Assembly (NCBI GenBank): GCA_965248545.1
Contig: OZ252110.1
Coordinates: 2,604,001 to 2,668,000, forward strand
Origin: Alteromonas_E sp965248545
Lineage (GTDB): Bacteria; Pseudomonadota; Gammaproteobacteria; Enterobacterales; Alteromonadaceae
DNA: 64,000 nucleotides
Direction of reading: 5' to 3'
The notes beneath the pieces were generated by a model. That model did not search any database. It was not told the DNA's origin and saw only the letters and a list, made by a program, of their open reading frames with translations. A program made the position numbers and the translations under genes. How positions within the stretch are numbered: the stretch's first letter is position 1; each line of letters opens with the position of its first letter. This document shows, in pieces, positions 58,169 through 64,000 of the stretch.

Positions 58169-58663
58169 ATGGCAGATGAGAATCTTGAAGATATCCTCGA
58201 GTTCCATTGGATGATGGACATGTTGCAGACTGTTGATGTTGGTATTGTGGTATTGGACCGCGATTTCAAGATCAAGGTTTGGAATGGTTTTATGGAGAGT
58301 CACAGCGGGTTACTGCCCAGTGAAGTGCGCGACAAATCGCTGTTTGAGTTGTTTCCGAGCATTGACCGTGAGTGGTTTGCGCAGAAGTCCAAACCTGTAT
58401 TTGAGTTGCGTACTCGCTCATTTATGACGTGGGAACAACGCCCCTATTTGTTCAAATTTCCCAATTACCGGCCAATTACCGGTGGTGAGGATTACATGTA
58501 CCAAAACATCACACTAGCACCGCTGGTTTCGGCCACTGGTACTGTCGATAATATCAGTATGATGATTTACGACGTCACCGATGTCGCAGCGGGCAAAAAA
58601 CAGTTCGAATCACTTCAGGTCAGTGTCACAGAGGATTCGGAGCGTCGCGCTGCCCAAAGCTAG
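58169..58663 (+). CDS. PAS-domain partner of the receiver-CheC protein
   Basis: A 164-aa soluble protein. A single PAS domain (about 15-140) begins MDMLQTVDVGIVVLDRDFKI and includes VWNGFMESHSGLLPSEVRDK. There is no kinase, GGDEF or HTH domain. The gene starts three bases after the receiver-CheC gene and is surely in its operon. It probably senses or relays a signal to that regulator. Confidence 0.82.
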   Translation: MADENLEDILEFHWMMDMLQTVDVGIVVLDRDFKIKVWNGFMESHSGLLPSEVRDKSLFELFPSIDREWFAQKSKPVFELRTRSFMTWEQRPYLFKFPNYRPITGGEDYMYQNITLAPLVSATGTVDNISMMIYDVTDVAAGKKQFESLQVSVTEDSERRAAQS

Positions 58664-58748
58664 TCACTTAATTGGCAGGCAACAAAAGTTGGCCTGCTAC
58701 TTGCTCAAACAAGGCATGTTCGATTCAACAGATGTCGCCTAATCTTCT

Positions 58749-60449
58749 ATGGCTTTTGGTTTTTTTAATTTTATCCGCTTTATATTCGTTATTGCCCTCA
58801 GTGTTTTCGTTGTGGGATGCGGTGGCGGCAGCAGTGATGGTGGTGATAGCACCAGCCTATTCATAAATGCTGGTGCTGATCGGCAAGTAGACGAGCAGAC
58901 TACCGTTGCGCTCAGCGCTGAGGTGCAAAGCACCTCAAGTAGTTTGACTTACTCATGGTCAGTTAGCCCATTAGTAACGATTGACCATCCCGATACTAGC
59001 GCCGCTAGCGCTAGCTTTGTCGCCCCGACGTTAACTGAATCAGCTACTTATACCTTTACCGTTCGCGTCACTGACGGCGAGGGAAATAGTGCGTCTGACC
59101 AAGCGGTAATCACTGTATTGCCAGTCAACGCGTTACCCGTTGCGGACATCAATTTGGACGCATGGCCGGAGCTACCCAGCAATACTTATCCCGCCGGTGT
59201 CTCTCTTACGCTGGATGCGAGCGGCAGCCTTGATCCTGATAATGCCAGCAGTGACGCTATTACTGAGTACACATGGCAACAGCTTGCCGGAGTGGATGTG
59301 TTGCAAGGTGAGGTGACAGACGCGGAAACACTGTCGTTTACAACGCCTATTAGTGCTTCGGCACAAACGTTACAACTTCGTTTGACTGTCACCGACAACG
59401 AGATGGCTGAGGGCAGCACCGACATTACACTCACAATTCAAAGTGCCAGTGACACCGTGCCAGTGGTCGATGCGGGCGTTAACCATGCTGTTTTCAGTGG
59501 TGAATCAATCGTGTTAACCGGTAGCACCAGTAGCTCGGTACCCAGTGCTTTGCCACTAGATTCTGTATGGCGAGTGGACAGCGGACAAACGGTTGTCATT
59601 GATGACTCAGCCAACCCGCAAACCTTTGCCGTTGCGCCGCTGGTGAGCACACAAACCGACATTGTATTTGGTTTGAGTGTCACGGATGCGTTTGGCAATA
59701 CGGTTGACGACACCATTACCGTCAGTGTCCAGCCGCAACCCCTAATCTTGTTAAATGATACCGGCGTCACGCAGCAAGCCTCAAACACCGTTGTGGGTTC
59801 TCTTCATCAGGCTGAGTTTCCTGGACAGGATGGCCAGCGTGGGCAGGATCGAATCGCTGCCAATGGAGCGCTCGAAAAAGCCGGACAAGGCGCGGCAGGG
59901 TTTGATTTCACGCCTTTGGATGAAAACGGCGACCCTATTACGGACTCAAATGTAGATGGGGTATGTGTGAGAGACAACGTGACCGGTTACATTTGGGAAG
60001 TCAAAAGCCCAGACGCCGGATTACTGAACCTAGACAACACCTATTCGTGGTATCGAACGTCTAATAACGGTGGTTTTGCTGGAGTCCTGAGTGGCAGCGA
60101 TACAAGCTGTTCACTCACCAATTGCAATACCCAGGATTATGTTAATGCAGTTAATGCACAAGGCCTGTGCGGTTTTTTCGATTGGCGTATGCCCAACCAT
60201 GATGAATTGCTCTCGTTAATGCATTTCGGGCAAACGGCTCAAGCCCTTATTGACGCTGACTATTTCCCCAATACGGGGGCTATCGCAAACGGCCCGCTTT
60301 GGTACTGGACCGATCAATCGAACGCGGACGGCGTTCAAGGTGAGAGTGCGCAAAGTGCATGGGCGATAGATTTTGTTAGTGGTAATGACAATTTTCTCAA
60401 CAAGCAAACAGCTGCACGGGTTCGTCTCGTCAGAGCCGGGAGGCCGTAA
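58749..60449 (+). CDS. Lipoprotein with PKD-type domains and DUF1566
   Basis: A 566-aa lipoprotein (signal helix, lipobox VVGC near residue 24, then a glycine/serine run). Three Ig/PKD-like modules follow: about 35-125 (INAGADRQVDEQTTVALSAE), about 130-230 and about 230-325. The C-terminal 170 residues are DUF1566/Lcl-type: VTGYIWEVKSPDAGLLN, DWRMPNHDELLSLMHFG and ASAQSAWAIDFV-like QSAWAIDFVSGND. Such proteins are exposed on the outer membrane and often act in adhesion. The next gene encodes only the DUF1566 part and its start overlaps this stop by one base. Confidence 0.85.
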   Translation: MAFGFFNFIRFIFVIALSVFVVGCGGGSSDGGDSTSLFINAGADRQVDEQTTVALSAEVQSTSSSLTYSWSVSPLVTIDHPDTSAASASFVAPTLTESATYTFTVRVTDGEGNSASDQAVITVLPVNALPVADINLDAWPELPSNTYPAGVSLTLDASGSLDPDNASSDAITEYTWQQLAGVDVLQGEVTDAETLSFTTPISASAQTLQLRLTVTDNEMAEGSTDITLTIQSASDTVPVVDAGVNHAVFSGESIVLTGSTSSSVPSALPLDSVWRVDSGQTVVIDDSANPQTFAVAPLVSTQTDIVFGLSVTDAFGNTVDDTITVSVQPQPLILLNDTGVTQQASNTVVGSLHQAEFPGQDGQRGQDRIAANGALEKAGQGAAGFDFTPLDENGDPITDSNVDGVCVRDNVTGYIWEVKSPDAGLLNLDNTYSWYRTSNNGGFAGVLSGSDTSCSLTNCNTQDYVNAVNAQGLCGFFDWRMPNHDELLSLMHFGQTAQALIDADYFPNTGAIANGPLWYWTDQSNADGVQGESAQSAWAIDFVSGNDNFLNKQTAARVRLVRAGRP

Positions 60450-60970
60450 TGCGCAAACTATCGAATTTTGCAGTTCTGCTGTGTACTCTATGGTCAGGGC
60501 TCGCACATGCTCAAACATGTTTAACCAATATACCGGCAACGACCCCCGAGGCTGAGTTCAGTGCACTGGGTACTCAACAGCTGAAGCACATACGCACAGG
60601 TCTTGTCTGGACGCGGTGTGCGCTTGGGCAAGAATGGAACGGCAGCACGTGTTTGGGAGACGCCCAACAGCTGACCTGGCAACAGGCACTTGTGGCAGCT
60701 CATGGCGCACAAGTCGATGAAACTCAGGGCTGGCGCTTGCCAAACCTGAAAGAGCTTTCCAGTTTGACCGAGCGTCAATGTGTACGCCCATCGATCAATG
60801 CCGTGTTGTTCCCCGCGACACCCGAAGACGACTTCTGGACTTCTACACCAGCGGTTGCAGACCCAAATCGGGCCTGGGTTGTCGCATTTACCAACAGTAG
60901 TAATGCAATCAGAGATAAACAGCGTTTCGTTTTCGTTCGGTTGGTGCGAACAGCATTGCCCAATGAATGA
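60449..60970 (+). CDS. Exported DUF1566 protein
   Basis: A 173-aa protein with a signal peptide (cleavage near AHAQTCL). DUF1566 motifs: TGLVWTRCALGQEWNGSTC, GWRLPNLKELSSLTERQC and FWTSTPAVADPNRAWVVAF. It pairs in an operon with the longer DUF1566 lipoprotein through a TAATG junction. Probably a surface or periplasmic binding protein; the ligand is not known. Confidence 0.85.
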   Translation: MRKLSNFAVLLCTLWSGLAHAQTCLTNIPATTPEAEFSALGTQQLKHIRTGLVWTRCALGQEWNGSTCLGDAQQLTWQQALVAAHGAQVDETQGWRLPNLKELSSLTERQCVRPSINAVLFPATPEDDFWTSTPAVADPNRAWVVAFTNSSNAIRDKQRFVFVRLVRTALPNE

Positions 60971-61021
60971 ACCCTGACGTAAGCTAGAGGTCTTAACTTA
61001 AATTCCTTGCTGTGAAGAGTG

Positions 61022-61546
61022 ATGAAACTACTCCATACCACGCTTAATCAGTTGTTGTTCGGAGCCTTGTTATTGGTGTGCTTGCAGGTGCCTATAGTCA
61101 CGGTGCAATACATTCAATACCTGTCAGGCTATTTAGCGGCGAACCAGCAACAATTGACGCAGTTAACCGCGCTGGCCGAGCAGGGAGGGTATGCTAGCGT
61201 AGACGCGTTAGTCGATGAATTAGCCCGCAACTCCGCAGAGGTGATTCAAAAAGATGCCGAAAATAAGCGGGCATTGATCACCGAAACCCGGCAGGTCAAT
61301 CAAGACATCATTCATTTACAACAGGCAAACTACCCTCAGCAACTTTGGTATCTGGTTCAACCGAATAGAATTAAGCGTTTGGACACAGTGTTGGAGAAGT
61401 TTGCACCTGGTGTACCCCTACAGCCGATAGACATCGCATGGAGTGTTTTTTTTGCACTGTTATTGAGTGCGTTATTGCGTATTTTGGTGCGCGTTGTATC
61501 GCCAAAAAGGCGCGGTCGGCGACTGTTTGCTGTCAGTGAGCGATAA
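61022..61546 (+). CDS. DUF2937-family membrane protein
   Basis: A 174-aa protein with two membrane segments (about 8-28 and 132-155) and a helical periplasmic part between them. The first part NQLLFGALLLVCLQVPIVTV, then YIQYLSGYLA, fits the DUF2937 family. The short basic C-terminus (SPKRRGRRLF) is cytoplasmic. Start chosen at ATG 61022 with GAAGAG upstream. Function unknown. Confidence 0.75.
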   Translation: MKLLHTTLNQLLFGALLLVCLQVPIVTVQYIQYLSGYLAANQQQLTQLTALAEQGGYASVDALVDELARNSAEVIQKDAENKRALITETRQVNQDIIHLQQANYPQQLWYLVQPNRIKRLDTVLEKFAPGVPLQPIDIAWSVFFALLLSALLRILVRVVSPKRRGRRLFAVSER

Positions 61547-61628
61547 TATTGCAAATCTGGTCTAAACCGTCTTGATTTTTTTTTAGAGCACGCCACACTA
61601 ACGGCGTGTTCAGATTTTCAGAGACGTT

Positions 61629-62411
61629 ATGTTTCGTAGTTTCAAACAGTTAATCCTGCTTTTTGTGTGCGTGTTGTGCGCGGGTACCAGTCATGCAGGT
61701 TTCAAATGTAATATCGATTTTAACTATGGTGTTGTAGTCAACAATAGCCATATTCGCGTTTTAGAAGAGTCGCGAACGGTATTGCAAATCAACAATCGCA
61801 AACAGTTGTTTGTCGGCGGAGAGTTGGTCACGTTAAACAACGAACAAGCGGTGTTGCTGAAGAAATATTCTGAAGGGCTGCACTACGTTGTTCCTAAGAT
61901 GATCATCCTCGCCACAGAAGGGATCGACTTAGCCATTGATACGATTGATCAAGTGTATCAGGGGATTGTGGGGGTTGATCACGGTAGCTACGAAAAACTC
62001 CACTCTGCACTGGACCGTGCGAAAGGACAGGTCCGCGACAAGTTCCGTTATGCAAGTAATCACTATTTCATCGGCCCCGGCTCACTGGAGCAGGTTGATG
62101 ACTTTGTTGACCTCCAAATAGAAGAGCAGTTAGGTGAGGCAATCAGTACTTCTCTTGGGGGCATATTATCTGCAATCAGTGGGTTAAACAGTGGTGACGG
62201 CGATACCGAAGAACGCATGCGCGCGCTGTCAGAACGTCTCGAGCAGATGTCGGTAGAACTGGATGACGATGTTGGCTCTAGAGCGGAAAATCTGCGCGAC
62301 AAAGCAAAATGGTTCTGCAAGAAAGTTGAACAGCTAAACGGCCTCGAAGAAAAGTTGCGTTCATCCGTGCCGCAACTGAAAAAGTACGACATTATTTACC
62401 AAAGCAGCTAG
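61629..62411 (+). CDS. DUF2884 (YggN-like) exported protein
   Basis: A 260-aa periplasmic protein (signal peptide to near SHAGFKCN). The DUF2884 features are visible: CNIDFNYGVVVNNSHIRVL, GELVTLNNEQAVLLKKYSEG and LATEGIDLAIDTIDQVYQGI, with C-terminal coiled-coil helices. The homologue YggN of E. coli is of unknown function. Stand-alone gene between DUF2937 and the chemoreceptor. Confidence 0.82.
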   Translation: MFRSFKQLILLFVCVLCAGTSHAGFKCNIDFNYGVVVNNSHIRVLEESRTVLQINNRKQLFVGGELVTLNNEQAVLLKKYSEGLHYVVPKMIILATEGIDLAIDTIDQVYQGIVGVDHGSYEKLHSALDRAKGQVRDKFRYASNHYFIGPGSLEQVDDFVDLQIEEQLGEAISTSLGGILSAISGLNSGDGDTEERMRALSERLEQMSVELDDDVGSRAENLRDKAKWFCKKVEQLNGLEEKLRSSVPQLKKYDIIYQSS

Positions 62412-62648
62412 TTTCAATCGACGCTGGCCCATTGCAAAAAGCAGAACACGCTATCCTAAATAACGCATCTCCTGAACGCGTTATACTCGTCGATGAAGTT
62501 TTTTCGATCTACCTATCTTTTTTTCTCGTTTAATCTCATACTAGATGCTTGCAACAAGGGTCGTGCGGCCGCACTCACTAGCGGTTGACTGTTGCATATT
62601 AGAGGCTCGGAGCAAAGTTTTAGCTGTTGACGTATCAGGAAAGCTCGC

Positions 62649-64000
62649 ATGATAAAAAGTTGGTTGTCTCGCCATCTGGCCACCATGATTCTGGTCGGCC
62701 CGGTATTGTTAGTGATACTCGTCTTAGCGTTAGTAGTTGGTTCACTGCGCGATGTAAACGAGATTACCCTTACGGAAACGCGCTCAGAATTGCTGGTCCG
62801 CAGTAATGCATTGCTCCACGAAGTGCAAAAAGAACGAGGGATGACCGCTGGGTTCCTTGGCTCTAGTGGCGTATCGTTCAAAACTGAAATTGTTGAACAG
62901 CGCCGCAATGTTGACCGGGCACGACAGGAGTTGATGTCCTTTGCCGACGATGTCGATGACGAATTAACCCAACAACGTCTCATCAATCCCCTGAAAAGTA
63001 AATTGAGTCAGTTATCAGCCATGCGAGAGGATGTGAATCAACTTTCTACCTCGTTGGCAGACGCACTCAAGTATTACACCAGTATTAATACCGACATCTT
63101 GAAGTTCAATGGTACGCTCGCCAAATATACTGAATTTGCCCTGTTCAAACAGAAGTTTACCGTGCTTTACACTATCGGTCGCACCAAAGAGGCGTCTGGG
63201 ATTGAACGGGCGCTGTTGAGCAATGCGTTTGGTGGCGGGCGTTTTAGCGAACAGGTCTACAACCGCTGGATTGCAAACACTGCTCAGCAGGAAACCAACT
63301 TAGCCGCGGCATTGACCCTTGCCAGTGATGAGTTTGAGCCGTTTCTGCGACGTTTTGTTGAGAGTGATGCCAATCGGAACGTTGAAGCGTATCGACAATA
63401 CGCCAAGCAGCAAGGTATGGGCGACCTTGATCGGCAGGCAAGTGAATGGTTTGCTGCCTCTACCGTGCGTATCAATGAGCTGAAAAGCGCCGAAGACATT
63501 TTATTCGAAGAGATTCTCGACCATGTTCACGAACAGGTCAGTTCTGCGACTTGGTTGATCATCCACGAGTGTCTGTTAATGGTTGGCATGGTATTACTGA
63601 CATGGATGAATTACTCCTTAGTCGCAGCGCGACGGGAGCAGTCTCAGGCGATTCGCGATGTGATGATTGAAGTGTCAGAGCAACATGATTTGTCACACGA
63701 AGTCGCGATTATTACAGAAGACGATCTGGGGCAGGTCGCACGTGCGCTCAATCTAACGCTCGCGGCATTACGCGACGATTTTCGCGTACTACAGCAGTTT
63801 GCTCAGGATATTGATGACGCGAGTACCAGTACCGCAGCCACAACGGTTCAGACCGAATCGAATATCGAAGCTGAGCGTGAGAGTATCACTGCCAACAAAG
63901 AAGCCGCTGAAGCGCTTAACAGCGGGATTGAAGATGATATTGCTAGCATTGCACAGGTCAGTTCCACGGCAAGCGAAGCTCGACACTCCGCCCAAGAAGG
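62649..64000 (+). CDS. NIT-domain methyl-accepting chemotaxis protein (partial)
   Basis: Runs off the right edge, 450 codons visible. ATG at 62649 with AGGA eight bases upstream. It has a membrane helix (about 13-34), a NIT (nitrate/nitrite-sensing type) periplasmic domain (about 45-290; motif HEVQKERGMTAGFLGSSG, then GRTKEASGIERALLSNAFGG), a second membrane helix (about 300-318) and a HAMP region (about 320-380). The signalling helix bundle begins after that and is cut by the window end. Ligand may be nitrate, by family; not shown. Confidence 0.9.
   Translation, partial: MIKSWLSRHLATMILVGPVLLVILVLALVVGSLRDVNEITLTETRSELLVRSNALLHEVQKERGMTAGFLGSSGVSFKTEIVEQRRNVDRARQELMSFADDVDDELTQQRLINPLKSKLSQLSAMREDVNQLSTSLADALKYYTSINTDILKFNGTLAKYTEFALFKQKFTVLYTIGRTKEASGIERALLSNAFGGGRFSEQVYNRWIANTAQQETNLAAALTLASDEFEPFLRRFVESDANRNVEAYRQYAKQQGMGDLDRQASEWFAASTVRINELKSAEDILFEEILDHVHEQVSSATWLIIHECLLMVGMVLLTWMNYSLVAARREQSQAIRDVMIEVSEQHDLSHEVAIITEDDLGQVARALNLTLAALRDDFRVLQQFAQDIDDASTSTAATTVQTESNIEAERESITANKEAAEALNSGIEDDIASIAQVSSTASEARHSAQE

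Noticed and set aside
62513..62986. 157-aa minus-strand open frame over the NIT chemoreceptor start
   Set aside because: The plus strand here has a good start, ribosome site and NIT domain; the antisense translation is Ser/Arg-rich.
1..64000. CRISPR array or insertion sequence
   Set aside because: No regularly spaced repeats and no transposase apart from the trio recombinases were found.

Overview
The window looks like the chromosome of a marine gammaproteobacterium, probably Alteromonadales-like. This is inferred from two large TonB-dependent receptors, a betIBA choline cluster, a CidA/LrgA-LrgB pair behind a LytTR regulator, DUF2884 (YggN-like), DUF3718 and DUF2937 proteins, MbnP/MbnH copper-type proteins, a GlyGly-CTERM protein and PAS/NIT chemoreceptors. 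Gene density is high and both strands are used. No rRNA and no CRISPR array was seen.

Layout. 1-4.4 kb, minus strand: Aer-like PAS chemoreceptor, PAS-GGDEF-EAL protein, TolB-like beta-propeller. 4.6-13.2 kb, plus strand: a probable choline acquisition and osmoprotection locus (TonB receptor, PhoD-like phosphoesterase, BetI, BetB, BetA, divergent BCCT-like transporter) with a perfect 14-bp palindrome in front. 13.2-24.8 kb: discoidin-type secreted protein, coiled-coil protein, LytTR regulator with a degenerate receiver, a second TonB receptor, Lrp-type regulator, glutathione S-transferase, a 41-aa membrane peptide, DNA/RNA non-specific endonuclease, TMEM175-like channel and S41-peptidase lipoprotein. 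24.8-27.3 kb: an 836-aa Cache-like membrane protein I cannot assign.

27.78-47.64 kb is a mobile island of about 19.86 kb, visibly A+T-richer than its surroundings, inserted in the T-loop of a CAU-anticodon tRNA gene (tRNA-Ile2-like, less likely tRNA-Met). The 3' remnant of the host tRNA lies at 27758-27783 and the 5' remnant at 47638-47694; joined through the shared GAACTG they rebuild a perfect T stem. Inside each junction sits a 9-bp inverted repeat (ATGTGGTAT) at the same spacing. The island carries a recombination trio resembling the Gamma-Mobile-Trio (GmtY, GmtZ, GmtX), a MerR-controlled metal-efflux cassette (transglutaminase-like protein, CDF exporter, His-rich protein, CzcB, CzcA), an IetAS-type AAA ATPase plus subtilisin defence pair, two MbcA/ParS/Xre-antitoxin-like proteins and a small unknown protein. 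Near its right end is a complete tRNA of the same CAU type, interrupted in the anticodon loop by a 249-nt group I intron with recognisable P, Q, R and S elements. It points the same way as the broken host tRNA and lies 195 bp past the break, so the host tRNA promoter could read into it. I infer that the island destroys the host tRNA gene and supplies a self-splicing replacement. This is the most interesting object in the window.

47.7-64 kb returns to ordinary chromosome: two overlapping GNAT acetyltransferases, a choice-of-anchor-B/Calx-beta surface protein divergent from MbnP-MbnH, small conserved proteins, a LytTR regulator followed by cidA/lrgA-lrgB, a receiver-CheC protein with a PAS partner, two DUF1566 proteins, DUF2937 and DUF2884 proteins, and a NIT-domain chemoreceptor running off the right edge.
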